64,000 bases of DNA from Burkholderia sp. WAC0059 (GCF_002870125.1 NZ_PNEO01000005.1:62001-126000); one strand, 5' to 3'. Shown: positions 1 through 9,224, counted from the stretch's first letter. Notes: generated from the sequence alone by a model not told the origin. Translations and numbers: made by a program.

Positions 1-1031
1 TCGCCGGCGCGCCGAGCGAAAGCGGCCGCACGCTGCTCGCGAACCTGCTTGCCGACGACACGGTGCGCGCCGATCCGGCCGTGCTGGCCGCGGTGCAATC
101 GGCAATCGCGGACCTCGACCGGCGGCTCGCGGTCGGCCATGCCCTGTCGGTGCTCTACAGCGGCCTCAGCTATGCGGGCGTGCTGCTGCTCACGGCGCTC
201 GGGCTGTCGATCGTGTTCGGGCTGATGGGCGTGATCAACCTCGCGCACGGAGAGTTCATCATGCTCGGCGCGTACTCGACCTATCTCGTCGAGCAGGCGT
301 TCCGCGCATGGCTGCCGGCCAGCGCATTCGGCGCATACATCTTCGCCGCGCTGCCCGCCGCGTTCGTCATGTGCGCGATCACGGGCATGCTGCTCGAATT
401 CTTCGTGATCCGCTTTCTGTACCGGCGGCCGCTCGAAACGCTGCTCGCCACCTGGGCGGTCAGCATCGCGCTGATCAAGCTCGTGCAGGTGATATTCGGC
501 TCGCAGAACGTCGAGTTCGTGACGCCGGACTTCCTGAACGGCGGCTTCGAGCCGATCGCGGGGTTCTTCGTCACCTACAACCGGCTGTTCGCCATCGCGG
601 TCGCGCTCGCGGTATTCGGCGCGACGTACGCCGTGATCCGCTACACGAAGATCGGCCTGCTGATGCGCGCGACGACCCAACTGCGCGACATGGCGCGCTG
701 CCTCGGCGTGCCGTCCGAGCGGGTGGATCGGCTCGCCTTCGGGTTCGGCGCGGGCCTGGCAGGCCTCGCCGGCGTCGTGCTCACGCAGATCGCGAACGTC
801 AACCCGTCGATGGGCACCGACTTCGTGGTCGATTCGTTCATGGTGGTCGTGCTGGGCGGCGCCGGCAGCCTGGCCGGCACGGTCGTGTCGTCGTTCGCGC
901 TCGGCGAAATCAACCAGTTCATCGAGCCGTTCTACGGCGCCGTCGCCGCGAAAGTCGCCGTCCTGTTGCTGATCGTGCTGATCATCCAGAAGCGCCCGCA
1001 AGGGCTCTTCACGGTCAGGACGCGGGTTTGA
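1..1031 (+). CDS. urtB: Urea/short-chain amide ABC transporter permease UrtB (5' truncated by window)
   Basis: Inner-membrane permease of the branched-chain-amino-acid (LivH) class. The reading frame is open from base 3, so the true start lies before the window; the GTG at 63 is internal. The first ~45 residues visible are hydrophilic and match the helical N-terminal extension usual in UrtB. The membrane part follows, with the LivH/UrtB signature GVINLAHGEF and a C-terminal VVLGGAGSLAGT stretch. UrtC, D and E follow on the same strand, which supports a urea/amide transporter rather than a Liv system. The FmdDEF short-chain-amide transporter belongs to the same subfamily, so with an amidase gene just downstream the substrate could be amides as well as urea. 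Confidence 0.85.
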   Translation, partial: AGAPSESGRTLLANLLADDTVRADPAVLAAVQSAIADLDRRLAVGHALSVLYSGLSYAGVLLLTALGLSIVFGLMGVINLAHGEFIMLGAYSTYLVEQAFRAWLPASAFGAYIFAALPAAFVMCAITGMLLEFFVIRFLYRRPLETLLATWAVSIALIKLVQVIFGSQNVEFVTPDFLNGGFEPIAGFFVTYNRLFAIAVALAVFGATYAVIRYTKIGLLMRATTQLRDMARCLGVPSERVDRLAFGFGAGLAGLAGVVLTQIANVNPSMGTDFVVDSFMVVVLGGAGSLAGTVVSSFALGEINQFIEPFYGAVAAKVAVLLLIVLIIQKRPQGLFTVRTRV

Positions 1032-1075
1032 CGGCGCTCGCGTCGGGGCACCGCATGTCATCGAGGAGAGACTTC

Positions 1076-2152
1076 ATGCTGGCAAAACGGGGCATGGGCG
1101 AGCAGATGGAACTCGGCTTCGCGGCCGCGCTCGTGCTGCTCGCGCTTTACGTGCCGTTCGCTCATTTCGTGATTCCGGCGGCAAGCGCGCTGCATCTGTC
1201 GATCTTCGGCATCAATCTGATCGGCCAGATCATGTGCTTCGCGCTGCTCGCGCTCGCGCTCGACCTCGTGTGGGGCTACGCGGGCATCCTGAGCCTCGGG
1301 CACGGCATTTTCTTCGGCATCGGCGCTTACCTGATGGGCATCTACCTGCTCGACGCCGCCTGGCGCGACACGCACGTGCTGCCCGACTTCATGCAGTACA
1401 TGGGCTGGTCTGCGTTCCCGACGGTCTGGGGACTCTTCTCGGGACTCGGCGCGACGATCGTGCTGACCGTCCTGGTCGCGGCGGCCGTCGCCGGCGTGTT
1501 CGGCTTCGTCACGTTTCGCTCGCGGATCAACGGCGTCTATCTGTCGATCATCACGCAGGCGCTCACCTACGCGCTGATGCTGCTACTCTTCATCAACGAC
1601 GTCGGGCTCGGCGGCAACAACGGCCTGACCGGCTTCACAAGCATCGCCGGCCACCGGCTCGCCGACGTCCCGACCCAGGTCGCGCTCGCCGTCGCGTCGT
1701 GCCTGCTGCTCGTCGGCGCGTACCTCGCCCTGCGCGCGCTCACGCGCTCCAGTCTCGGCCGCGCGCTGATCGCGGTGCGCGACGACGAGCCGCGAATGCG
1801 CTTTCTCGGCTACCGCACGCACGTGCTGAAGCTGCTCGCGTGGTGCCTGTCCGCCGTGCTCGCCGCGCTGGCCGGCATGCTGTACGTGCCGCAGGTCGGC
1901 ATCGTCAACCCGACGATCGTGTCGCCGGAGCTGTCGGTCGAAATTGCGGTCTGGGTCGCGATCGGCGGCCGCGGCACGCTCATCGGCGCGATCGTCGGCG
2001 CCATTCTGGTCAACGGCCTGAAGTTCTGGCTCTCCGCGCGCCTGCCGAGCGTGTGGCCGTTCATCCTCGCGGCCGTCACGCTCGCGATCACGGTCTATCT
2101 CGGCGGCGGCCTGTGGGGCGCCGTGCGACCCGGCCTGCAACGAGGCAAGTAA
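1076..2152 (+). CDS. urtC: Urea/short-chain amide ABC transporter permease UrtC
   Basis: Second inner-membrane permease (LivM class), 358 residues. The ATG at 1076 is chosen because GAGGAGAG (1063-1070) precedes it at good spacing; ATG 1055 in the same frame is an alternative. It has about nine hydrophobic segments, the LivM-type motif WGYAGILSLGHGIFFGIGAY near the N-terminus and the cytoplasmic coupling loop RSSLGRALIAVRDDEPRMRF that contacts the ATPases. It starts 44 bases after urtB and is followed by urtD, so it is part of one transcription unit. Family assignment is firm; the choice between urea and short amides rests on gene context. Confidence 0.88.
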   Translation: MLAKRGMGEQMELGFAAALVLLALYVPFAHFVIPAASALHLSIFGINLIGQIMCFALLALALDLVWGYAGILSLGHGIFFGIGAYLMGIYLLDAAWRDTHVLPDFMQYMGWSAFPTVWGLFSGLGATIVLTVLVAAAVAGVFGFVTFRSRINGVYLSIITQALTYALMLLLFINDVGLGGNNGLTGFTSIAGHRLADVPTQVALAVASCLLLVGAYLALRALTRSSLGRALIAVRDDEPRMRFLGYRTHVLKLLAWCLSAVLAALAGMLYVPQVGIVNPTIVSPELSVEIAVWVAIGGRGTLIGAIVGAILVNGLKFWLSARLPSVWPFILAAVTLAITVYLGGGLWGAVRPGLQRGK

Positions 2153-2154
2153 CC

Positions 2155-2184
2155 ATGCGCGCCCCCGCGCCCGCCGCCCGATGA
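2155..2184 (+). CDS. Possible nine-codon minicistron coupled to urtD
   Basis: The only good ribosome-binding sequence in the urtC-urtD gap is GAGG at 2142-2145, placed for the ATG at 2155, not for the urtD ATG at 2181. The 2155 frame encodes MRAPAPAAR and stops at 2182-2184, overlapping the urtD start as ATGA. Either ribosomes reinitiate on urtD after this short peptide, or the urtD start was once 2155 and a frame change shortened it. The peptide itself is unlikely to have a function. Confidence 0.3.
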   Translation: MRAPAPAAR

Positions 2185-2927
2185 AAACCGATACCGCGAT
2201 CTACATCAGCGGCCTGTCCGTCACCTTCGCCGGATTCGCCGCGATCACGAACCTGTCGATGGAGCTGCGCTACGGCGAGATCCGCGCCATCATCGGCCCG
2301 AACGGCGCCGGCAAGACGACGCTGATGGACGTGATCACCGGCAAGACGCGGCCGGCGGCCGGCGAGGTGTTCCTCGACAAACGGGTCGACCTCTCGAAGC
2401 TCGACGAGACGGCGATCGCGCGGCTCGGCATCGGCCGCAAGTTCCAGAAGCCGAGCGTGTTCGAGGCGCTGCTCGTGCGCGAGAACCTCGAGCTGGCGAT
2501 CCGCAACGGACGCGGCTACGCAGGCATGCTGCGCTCGACGCTCAGCGCACAACAGCGCGCGCGCATCGACGAGGTGCTCGAGACGATCGGGCTCGCGGAC
2601 GGCGGCGCGCGCCTCGCCGGCACGCTCTCGCACGGCCAGAAGCAGTGGCTCGAAATCGGCATGCTGCTCGTCAGCGACCCGCACGTCATCCTGCTCGACG
2701 AGCCCGTCGCCGGCATGACCGATCACGAGACGCAGCGCACGGTCGAGCTGATCGCGCGGCTCAAATCGCCGGAGCGCGCGGTGGTCGTGATCGAGCACGA
2801 CATGGACTTCGTCGGCGAGATCGCCGACCTCGTCAGCGTGCTGCACGAAGGCCGGCTGCTCGGCGAAGGTCCGATGGCGCAGGTCCGCAACGATCCGCGC
2901 GTCATTCAAGTCTACCTGGGACGCTAA
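2181..2927 (+). CDS. urtD: Urea/short-chain amide ABC transporter ATPase UrtD
   Basis: Cytoplasmic ATPase of the LivG class, 248 residues. Walker A GPNGAGKT is at about residues 40-47, the signature region reads LSHGQKQWLEIGMLL (less canonical than LSGGQ, but usual in UrtD), and Walker B is VILLDEPVAG, with the switch histidine in VVVIEHDMDF. The start at 2181 overlaps the end of a possible minicistron and has no ribosome site of its own. urtE begins two bases after its stop, so the two ATPases are translationally linked. It powers uptake together with UrtE on the UrtBC pore. Confidence 0.9.
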   Translation: MKTDTAIYISGLSVTFAGFAAITNLSMELRYGEIRAIIGPNGAGKTTLMDVITGKTRPAAGEVFLDKRVDLSKLDETAIARLGIGRKFQKPSVFEALLVRENLELAIRNGRGYAGMLRSTLSAQQRARIDEVLETIGLADGGARLAGTLSHGQKQWLEIGMLLVSDPHVILLDEPVAGMTDHETQRTVELIARLKSPERAVVVIEHDMDFVGEIADLVSVLHEGRLLGEGPMAQVRNDPRVIQVYLGR

Positions 2928-2929
2928 CG

Positions 2930-3625
2930 ATGCTCACCATCAGCGATCTGAACCAGTATTACGGCAGCAGCCACACGCTGCGCGGCGTGTCGCTTTCGGT
3001 GGCCGAGGGCACCTGCACCGTGCTGCTCGGGCGCAACGGCGTCGGCAAGACCACGCTGCTCAAATGCCTCGTCGGGCTGCTGCCGGTGAAGAGCGGCGCG
3101 ATCGCGCTGCGCGGCCACGACCTGCTGCGCCTGCCCGCGCATCGCCGCGCGCTGGCCGGGCTCGGCTACGTGCCGCAGGGACGCGAAATCTTTCCGCTCC
3201 TCACCGTCGAGGAAAACCTGCTGATCGGCGCCTATACCGGCGAGCGCGCGAGCGAGAAGCAATTCTCGTTCGAGGACGTGTTCAACCTCTTTCCGGTGCT
3301 CAGGCAGATGCGCTCGCGCATCGCCGGCAACCTGTCCGGCGGCCAGCAGCAGCAGCTCGCGATCGGGCGGGCACTGCTGACGAACCCGTCGCTATTGATC
3401 CTCGACGAACCGACCGAGGGCATCCAGCCGTCGATCGTCAAGGAGATCGAGGCCGTCATCCTGTCGCTGAAGGGCTCGCTGTCGATCCTGCTCGTCGAGC
3501 AGTTCTTCGACTTCGCGCAGTCGGTCGCCGACCACTACGTCGTGCTCGTGCGCGGCCAGGTGGCGAGCGCGGGCCGCGGCGACGAGATGGACGCCAACGA
3601 CGTGCGCTCGCTGATCGCCGTCTAG
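2930..3625 (+). CDS. urtE: Urea/short-chain amide ABC transporter ATPase UrtE
   Basis: Second cytoplasmic ATPase (LivF class), 231 residues, the usual family length. Walker A GRNGVGKT is at about residues 34-41, the ABC signature is LSGGQQQQLAIGRALL, and Walker B is LLILDEPTEGIQPSIVKEIE; the last stretch is characteristic of LivF/UrtE. It begins two bases after urtD. This completes the transporter BCDE set; the substrate-binding protein UrtA is presumably upstream, outside the window. The amidase gene begins 77 bases downstream. Confidence 0.9.
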   Translation: MLTISDLNQYYGSSHTLRGVSLSVAEGTCTVLLGRNGVGKTTLLKCLVGLLPVKSGAIALRGHDLLRLPAHRRALAGLGYVPQGREIFPLLTVEENLLIGAYTGERASEKQFSFEDVFNLFPVLRQMRSRIAGNLSGGQQQQLAIGRALLTNPSLLILDEPTEGIQPSIVKEIEAVILSLKGSLSILLVEQFFDFAQSVADHYVVLVRGQVASAGRGDEMDANDVRSLIAV

Positions 3626-3702
3626 CGTCCGCAGGCCGACATCGCGCGCCGCACCGTACCCGTGAGGCGCCACGTATCCACTCACCACCATCGGGAACCG
3701 CA

Positions 3703-4698
3703 ATGAACTGGCTCGACCAATCGATCATGTACACCCGCGGCGTCGCGCGCGGCAAGGTGGGCGCGACCCACTCGCTGACGGAGGAACGGCAGGGCACGTT
3801 CCACTATACGATCGGACCGTACTCGACTCCGGTCATGGAGGTGCAGCCCGGCGACCGGATCGTCGTCGAAACGCGCGACGCGTTCGACAAAAAAATCCAG
3901 ACCGAGCAGGACAAGCCGACCGAGAAGCTGCGCATGCCGTGGCTTAATCCGCAGAACGGGCCGATCATGATCGACGGCGCGGAGAAAGGCGACGTCGTCG
4001 CGGTCCACATCGAGTCGATGCTGCCGCGCGGCGAGAACCCGCGCGGCACCTGCTGCCTGATTCCGCGCTTCGGCGCGCTGACCGGCACCGACTACACGGC
4101 GACGCTGAACGACCCGCTGCCCGAGATCACGCGCAAGATCGACCTCGACGAGGAAGGCGTCTACTGGAGCAAGCGCGTGCAACTGCCGTACAGGCCGCAC
4201 ATCGGCACGCTAAGCCTCTCGCCGGAGATCGACTCGATCAACTCGCTCACGCCCGACAATCACGGCGGCAACATGGACGTGCCCGACATGGGGCCCGGCA
4301 GCATCACCTACCTGCCGGTCCGCTCGCCCGGCGCGCGGCTCTTCATCGGCGACGCGCACGCGTGCCAGGGCGACGGCGAAGTGTGCGGCACGGCGGTCGA
4401 ATACGCGAGCGTCACGACGATCCAGGTGGAGCTGATCAAGGGCTGGGACATCGTGTGGCCGCGGCTCGAAACGTCGGAGCTGCTGATGACGATCGGCAGC
4501 GCCCGCCCGCTCGAGGACGCGACGCGCATCGCCTACCACGAGCTCGTGCTCTGGATGGAGAAGGAATACGGCTTCGACCGCTGGGACGCGTACATGATGC
4601 TGAGCCAGTGCGGCAAGGTCCGGCTCGGCAACTTCGTCGACCCGAAGTACTCGGTCGGCGCCGCGATCAGCAAACACTACCTGGCAAGCGCCGCCTGA
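3703..4698 (+). CDS. Acetamidase/formamidase family amidohydrolase
   Basis: 331 residues of the FmdA/AmdA fold. Members hydrolyse formamide or acetamide to ammonia and the acid in the cytoplasm. Recognisable stretches are TIGPYSTPVMEVQPGDRIVV near the N-terminus, the conserved NPQNGPI block, the NHGGNMDVPDM block (which carries metal/active-site residues in this family) and the GDAHACQGDGEVCGTAVE block. It is shorter than the 410-residue FmdA at 40705-41937 and belongs to a different branch. It lies 77 bases after urtE, so the transporter probably feeds this enzyme: uptake and hydrolysis of a small amide. The exact substrate cannot be read from sequence. Confidence 0.85.
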   Translation: MNWLDQSIMYTRGVARGKVGATHSLTEERQGTFHYTIGPYSTPVMEVQPGDRIVVETRDAFDKKIQTEQDKPTEKLRMPWLNPQNGPIMIDGAEKGDVVAVHIESMLPRGENPRGTCCLIPRFGALTGTDYTATLNDPLPEITRKIDLDEEGVYWSKRVQLPYRPHIGTLSLSPEIDSINSLTPDNHGGNMDVPDMGPGSITYLPVRSPGARLFIGDAHACQGDGEVCGTAVEYASVTTIQVELIKGWDIVWPRLETSELLMTIGSARPLEDATRIAYHELVLWMEKEYGFDRWDAYMMLSQCGKVRLGNFVDPKYSVGAAISKHYLASAA

Positions 4699-4709
4699 AG
4701 GAGACCACG

Positions 4710-5471
4710 ATGGATCTGCAACTCGCAGGATTGAAGGCGCTCGTCACGGGCGGCACCCGCGGCATTGGCCGCGCGATCGTCGAGCGGCTCGCGGCCGAAG
4801 GCGCCGATCTCGCGCTATGCGCGCGCGATGCGGCCGCCGTCGACGCGACCGTCCGGCAGCTCCGCGCGAGCGGCAAGCGCGCGACAGGCGCGGCGGTCGA
4901 CGTCTCGGACGGCGACGCGCTGCGCCGCTTCGTCGACGCGTCGGCCGCGGAACTGGGCGGACTCGACATCGTCGTCGCGAACGTCAGCGCGCTCGCGATC
5001 GGCCAGGACGAGGCGTCGTGGCGGCAGGAGTTCGAAACCGACCTGATGGGCACGGTGCGCCTCGTCGATGCCGCCATGCCGATGCTGCGCCGCAGCCGCG
5101 CCGCGTCGATCGTCGCGATTTCGAGCGTGTCGGGCCGCGAGATCGACTTCGCGGCCGGCCCGTACGGCACGTTCAAGGCCGCGCTGATCCACTACGTGCA
5201 GGGACTCGCGTACCAGCTCGCGGGCGCGGGCATTCGCGCGAACGTCGTCTCGCCGGGCAACGTTTACTTCGAAGGCGGCGTCTGGCCTCACATCGAAAAG
5301 ACGAACCCGACGCTGTTCGCCGAGGCGCTGGCCCTGAACCCGACGGGGCGCATGGGTCGGCCCGAGGAAATCGCGAACGTCGTCGCATTCGTCGCGAGTC
5401 CACTCGCGAGTTTCGTCAGCGGCGCGAACGTGCTCGTCGACGGCGCGCTCACGCGCGGCGTGCAATTCTGA
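4710..5471 (+). CDS. SDR family oxidoreductase
   Basis: Classical short-chain dehydrogenase of 253 residues. The N-terminal Rossmann motif is TGGTRGIG, the usual NAG is replaced by ANVSA, the catalytic serine is in ISSVSG, and the YxxxK pair is in GPYGTFKAAL. The start at 4710 is preceded by AAGGAG at 4698-4703, which overlaps the amidase stop, so it is in the same operon. The substrate is unknown. Its place after the amide transporter and amidase could mean it handles a product of the same compound, but SDR genes are often incidental neighbours. Confidence 0.8.
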   Translation: MDLQLAGLKALVTGGTRGIGRAIVERLAAEGADLALCARDAAAVDATVRQLRASGKRATGAAVDVSDGDALRRFVDASAAELGGLDIVVANVSALAIGQDEASWRQEFETDLMGTVRLVDAAMPMLRRSRAASIVAISSVSGREIDFAAGPYGTFKAALIHYVQGLAYQLAGAGIRANVVSPGNVYFEGGVWPHIEKTNPTLFAEALALNPTGRMGRPEEIANVVAFVASPLASFVSGANVLVDGALTRGVQF

Positions 5472-5529
5472 TTGCATCGGCGCGAACGTATCTTCGAAAA
5501 TAATCGTCCGCGTTCCGGACAGGGGAACC

Positions 5530-5566
5530 GGGGGCAACGGGCAACGCGACCCGTCGCCCCCTTTTT
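5530..5566 (+). terminator. Rho-independent terminator after the urt-amidase-SDR operon
   Basis: Arms 5530-5541 and 5550-5561 pair at 11 of 12 positions (G5C start, one A/C mismatch), the loop is 8 bases, and T5 follows at 5562-5566. It lies about 60 bases after the SDR stop and points in the operon direction. Confidence 0.8.
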
Positions 5567-5622
5567 CGTTTACCGAATGTCCCCCGAATGTCCCGTCCAT
5601 CAGGCGCCGGGGGCGACCTGCG

Positions 5623-6081
5623 TCAGGGCTGCCCGAACGCCTCGGCAAACTCGTCCGAATAAATCTCGGCCAGTGCCACGCGCAGTGCCGCCGCGCGGTC
5701 CGCGCCGTACACCGTTTCGAAGCGCCCCTGCGCCCGGCGCCAGAGCCGGTTGGCCTCGGCAAGCTTCGCGCGGCCGGCCGGCGTCAACCCCACGCGACGG
5801 CTGCGGCCGTCTTCCTCGTCGGGCCGCTGCACGAGATAGCCGTCGCGCTCCAGCGGCTTGATGTTGCGCGCGAGCGCCGAGCGGTCGAGCACCATCGCAT
5901 AGGCGAGCTCGGTCATGGTCGGGCTGCCCGCCCGGTCGATGTGAACGAGGACCGAGCGCTGCGCCGAGCTGAGCCCGCACGGCGCGAGCGCCGTGTCGTA
6001 GAGCTGCGAGAGCCTGCGCGAAGCCTTGCGCAGCGCGGCTCCGTTACAGACGAGCGGATCTTTCGGAATCGACGGCGACAC
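5623..6081 (-). CDS. MarR family transcriptional regulator
   Basis: 152-residue winged-helix protein of the MarR family. The recognition-helix region reads PTMTELAYAMVLDRSALARNIKPLERDGYL, the wing contains DEEDGRSRRVGLTPAG, and the C-terminus forms the dimerising helices. The start is a GTG (6079-6081), supported by AAGGAG at 6091-6096 on the minus strand. It is divergent from a MATE exporter gene, and the gap has two palindromes (6146-6162 and 6177-6231). The expected role is repression of the exporter with relief by a ligand. Confidence in the family is high; the ligand is unknown. Confidence 0.88.
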   Translation of the reverse strand: MSPSIPKDPLVCNGAALRKASRRLSQLYDTALAPCGLSSAQRSVLVHIDRAGSPTMTELAYAMVLDRSALARNIKPLERDGYLVQRPDEEDGRSRRVGLTPAGRAKLAEANRLWRRAQGRFETVYGADRAAALRVALAEIYSDEFAEAFGQP

Positions 6082-6145
6082 GGCGCACCCCTCCTTCAGG
6101 GCTTGAGTTCGGAACTCGAGACTCGACGGGCCGACGCCCGGCCCG

Positions 6146-6162
6146 ACACTGGTACACAGTGT
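6146..6162. promoter_or_regulatory. Palindrome ACACTG-N5-CAGTGT, candidate MarR operator
   Basis: Perfect 6-bp inverted repeat with a 5-base spacer, 65 bases in front of the marR start. Its size fits a MarR dimer site and suggests autoregulation. Assignment to this regulator is by position only. Confidence 0.45.
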
Positions 6163-6170
6163 AAATCATC

Positions 6171-6231
6171 TTGACCAATACGGGCATATGCAAGTACATT
6201 CCCACTCAATCTATTTGCATATACCCGTATT
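6171..6231 (+). promoter_or_regulatory. Promoter region of the MATE gene with a 17-bp split inverted repeat
   Basis: TTGACC at 6171-6176 can serve as a -35 box with TACATT (6195-6200) as -10 at 18-bp spacing. The 17 bases between them, AATACGGGCATATGCAA (6177-6193), recur inverted at 6215-6231 with one mismatch, and the spacer is 21 bases. A protein bound to the left arm would cover the promoter spacer, so this is a good candidate repressor site for the MarR protein encoded next door. Confidence 0.5.
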
Positions 6232-6262
6232 TAACTTCCCTCGCCGCCCCTGACGCACGACG

Positions 6263-7690
6263 ATGAACACCTCCCCTCCTCCCGCCGCCGCGCGACCGCT
6301 CTCCGCGGCCCATCCCCGCCTGCGCTCAATGCTCGAGGCGCCGATCGCGCCGATGCTCGCGCGCATGGGCTGGTCGAACATGCTGATGATGCTGGCCCAG
6401 TCGTCGACGGGCCTCGTCGAGACGTGGTTTCTCGCGAAGCTCGGCACCCAGGTGCTCGCGGGCGTCGCCGTGGTCGTGCCGGTGTTGATGCTGATGCAGA
6501 ACATGTCGCAAGGCGCGATGGGCGGCGGGATCTCGTCGTCGGTCGCGCGCACGCTCGGCTCCGGCAACGCCGCGCTCGTCGACCCGCTCGCGCGGCACGC
6601 GGTCGTGCTCAACACGCTGATCGGCATCGTGTTCTCCGCGGTCCTGCTCGCGATCACGCGGCCGCTCATGCAGATGCTCGGCGCGCACGGCGCCGCGCTC
6701 GACGCCGCGACGACGTACGGACACGTCGTGTTCGCCGGCCTGCCGCTCATGTGGGCGATGAACGCGCTCGCCAGCGTCATCCGCGGCACCGGCAACATGG
6801 CCGTGCCGGGCGCGGTGATCTGCGGCGGCGCGGTACTGCTGATTCCGCTCTCGCCCTGCCTGATCTTCGGCATCGGGCCGCTACCGCATCTCGGCGTCGC
6901 CGGCGGCGCCTGGGCGCTGATCGCCTACTATGCAGCCGGCACCGCGATACTGGGCTGGTATTGCGCGAGCGGACGCAATCCGGCCCGCCTCGCGCGCGGC
7001 CCGCTGCACTGGGCGCCGATGCGCAGCATCCTCACGGTCGGCGGCCTCGCGTGCCTGAACCCGCTCCTGACGAACGCGCTGATCGCCCTGACCGGCGCCG
7101 CCGTCGGCGCGCACGCGGGCACCGCGGCGCTCGCCGGCTACGGCACGGCCGCCCGCCTCGAATATCTGCTGATGCCGATCGCGTTCGGCCTGGGCGCACC
7201 GATGGTCGCGCTCGTCGGCGCGAACATCGGCGCCGGGCAACCCGAGCGCGCACGCCGCATCGCGCTGACGGGCGGCGCGATGGCGTTCGCGCTCGCCGAA
7301 CTGGTCGGCGTCGCGGCCGCGCTATGGCCGCACGCGTGGTTGCGCCTGTTCGGCGCGAACGAACAGTTACTGCAGACCGGCTCGACCTGCCTGCGCATCA
7401 TCGGCCCGTTTTACGGTTTCTTCGGGCTCGGCTTCTCGCTGTATTTCGCCGCCCAGGGCGCGGGACGGCTCGAATGGCCGCTCGGCGCGGGCGCGCTGCG
7501 GCTCGCGCTCTACGCAGGCGTCGGCTCGCTGGCGCTGAGGCTCACCGGATCGCTGCCGCTCTTCTTCGCGACCGGTTCGGCCGCGATGGCGGCATACGGT
7601 TCGATCATTCTGTGGTCGGTCGCCTCGGGACGCTGGTTCGCAGCCGGCCGACGCGGCGACCGCAAGACCGTGAGAAGGACAGGACAATGA
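6263..7690 (+). CDS. MATE family efflux transporter
   Basis: 475-residue multidrug and toxin extrusion type transporter, the usual size. About twelve hydrophobic segments are visible, arranged as two homologous halves. The first half contains [18 protein letters not shown], and the second begins with the [16 protein letters not shown] region. It would export a cationic or aromatic compound across the inner membrane using H+ or Na+. Its stop overlaps the next gene as ATGA (7687-7690), so it is co-transcribed with a ketopantoate-reductase-like gene. Divergent MarR control is probable. Confidence 0.87.
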   Translation: MNTSPPPAAARPLSAAHPRLRSMLEAPIAPMLARMGWSNMLMMLAQSSTGLVETWFLAKLGTQVLAGVAVVVPVLMLMQNMSQGAMGGGISSSVARTLGSGNAALVDPLARHAVVLNTLIGIVFSAVLLAITRPLMQMLGAHGAALDAATTYGHVVFAGLPLMWAMNALASVIRGTGNMAVPGAVICGGAVLLIPLSPCLIFGIGPLPHLGVAGGAWALIAYYAAGTAILGWYCASGRNPARLARGPLHWAPMRSILTVGGLACLNPLLTNALIALTGAAVGAHAGTAALAGYGTAARLEYLLMPIAFGLGAPMVALVGANIGAGQPERARRIALTGGAMAFALAELVGVAAALWPHAWLRLFGANEQLLQTGSTCLRIIGPFYGFFGLGFSLYFAAQGAGRLEWPLGAGALRLALYAGVGSLALRLTGSLPLFFATGSAAMAAYGSIILWSVASGRWFAAGRRGDRKTVRRTGQ

Positions 7691-8628
7691 AGATTCTCGT
7701 AGTGGGCGCCGGGGCCATCGGCGGATATTACGGCGCGAGGCTCGTCGACGCCGGCGCGGACGTCGCGTTTCTCGTCAGGCCGAGACGCGCGGCCGTGCTG
7801 GCCGCGCTCGGACTGCAGGTGCGCAGCGTGCTCGGCAACTTCGACGCGCCGGTGCGCACGGTGCAGCGCGACGCGCTCAAGCCCGGGTACGACCTGATCC
7901 TGCTGAGCTGCAAGGCCTTCGATCTCGACGCCGCCCTCGCCGACTTCACGCCGGCAGTCGGCCCTCAGACGGTCGTGCTGCCGTTCCTGAACGGCCTCGG
8001 CGTGTATGACCGGCTAGACGCCCGCTTCGGACGCGAGCGCGTCGCGGGCGGCGTGTCATACATCGCGACGACGCTTGGGCCCGACAGCGCGATCCGCCAC
8101 GACGGTCCGACCGACACCGTGCAGATCGGCGCACGCGCGCCGGCCGCGCAGGACGCCGCGCAGCGCTTTCACGACCTGCTCGCCCGTTCGCCCGGCGTGC
8201 GCGCGCTCGTGCCCGACATCGGGCAGGCGCTCTGGAACAAGTGGGTGATGCTCGCGGCCGGCGCGTCGATGACGTGCCTGATGCGCGGCACCGTCGGCGA
8301 CATCCTCGCGAGCCGGGACGGCAAGCGGCTGATGAACCAGGCGATCGAAGAGTGCCTCGCCGTCGCCGCCGCCGAAGGCTATCGGCCCGGCGCCGAGGAC
8401 GTCGACCGGATCGACGCGCGACTACTCGATCCGGACTCGACGTGGGCCGCTTCGATGATGCGCGACATCGCGAGCGGCGCGGCGCGCGTGGAAGCCGACG
8501 CGATCGTCGGCGACCTGCTTGCGCGGGCCGGGCGGCATTCGATCGATCTGCCGCTCGTGCGCATCGCCTATTGCCACCTGCAGGTCTATCAGCGGCAGCA
8601 TCGCGCGGACGGCACCGCTACGCCATGA
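7687..8628 (+). CDS. 2-dehydropantoate 2-reductase family protein
   Basis: 313 residues, the family's normal length. The N-terminal NADPH-binding motif is [10 protein letters not shown] (about residues 7-16). The LLSCKAFD segment carries the conserved lysine region, and [13 protein letters not shown] carries the conserved asparagine/lysine of the ApbA/PanE C-terminal domain. Biosynthetic PanE reduces ketopantoate to pantoate for coenzyme A, but bacteria often have several paralogues with other 2-oxo substrates. Its coupling to a MATE exporter under a MarR regulator argues for a specialised paralogue rather than the housekeeping enzyme. Confidence 0.82.
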   Translation: MKILVVGAGAIGGYYGARLVDAGADVAFLVRPRRAAVLAALGLQVRSVLGNFDAPVRTVQRDALKPGYDLILLSCKAFDLDAALADFTPAVGPQTVVLPFLNGLGVYDRLDARFGRERVAGGVSYIATTLGPDSAIRHDGPTDTVQIGARAPAAQDAAQRFHDLLARSPGVRALVPDIGQALWNKWVMLAAGASMTCLMRGTVGDILASRDGKRLMNQAIEECLAVAAAEGYRPGAEDVDRIDARLLDPDSTWAASMMRDIASGAARVEADAIVGDLLARAGRHSIDLPLVRIAYCHLQVYQRQHRADGTATP

Positions 8629-8648
8629 TGCAACGACGGGCCCCCGAC

Positions 8649-9224
8649 TCACAGCGCCGCGACGAGACACGTCCGCGTATTCGCCAGTATCTCGTCGGCC
8701 AGCGCCGCGTCGTCCACCGTGCGCGCGAGCGTCATGGCGCCGGTCAGCGCCCCGGCGACGAACTGCGCGCGCGCGCGTTTCTCCGCTGCGTCGCCCTGCG
8801 TCTGAAGGTTCACGAGCGCCTCGACGAAATGGCGGAAGCCGCCGGTCGCCTTGCTGCGCAAGGCCGGCGCCTGCCGCGCGAGCTCGCTTCCGACCGCCGC
8901 GAAACCGCAGCCGCAAGCCCGATCCTCGAGATGTCCAGGCGACAGATACAACTCGATGAAGGCACGCAACCGCTGCTCCGCCGGGATCTCCGCCAGCCGT
9001 TGGACCAGCGCATCGACCACGGCGGTGAGCATGTCCGCGTAAGCCTCGCCGATCAATTGCTCGCGCGACTCGAAATGCCGGTAAAACCCGCCGTGCGTGA
9101 GCCCCGCGTCGCGCATGACGTCGGCCAGCGACGTCGCCTCCAGCCCGCACCGCCGTAGCCGCTCCGACGCGGCGCCGACGATCCGCACCCGCGTTTTCGA
9201 GGCTTCTTCTCTCGATTTCCTCAT
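8649..9224 (-). CDS. TetR/AcrR family transcriptional regulator
   Basis: 191 residues. The N-terminal TetR helix-turn-helix reads SLADVMRDAGLTHGGFYRHFESREQL, the usual signature; the C-terminal ligand domain has the CGFAAVGSEL segment found in a common Burkholderiaceae TetR branch. The start at 9224 has GAGGGGGA just upstream. It is divergent from an SDR gene, and the gap contains overlapping palindromes next to a TTGACA box. It very probably represses that gene and itself. Confidence 0.88.
   Translation of the reverse strand: MRKSREEASKTRVRIVGAASERLRRCGLEATSLADVMRDAGLTHGGFYRHFESREQLIGEAYADMLTAVVDALVQRLAEIPAEQRLRAFIELYLSPGHLEDRACGCGFAAVGSELARQAPALRSKATGGFRHFVEALVNLQTQGDAAEKRARAQFVAGALTGAMTLARTVDDAALADEILANTRTCLVAAL

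Noticed and set aside
6194..6205. The 12-mer GTACATTCCCAC occurs here and again at 48745-48756, next to the amide operator.
   Set aside because: It sits in different positions relative to the promoters, the palindromes around it differ, and a single shared 12-mer in 64 kb can arise by chance.
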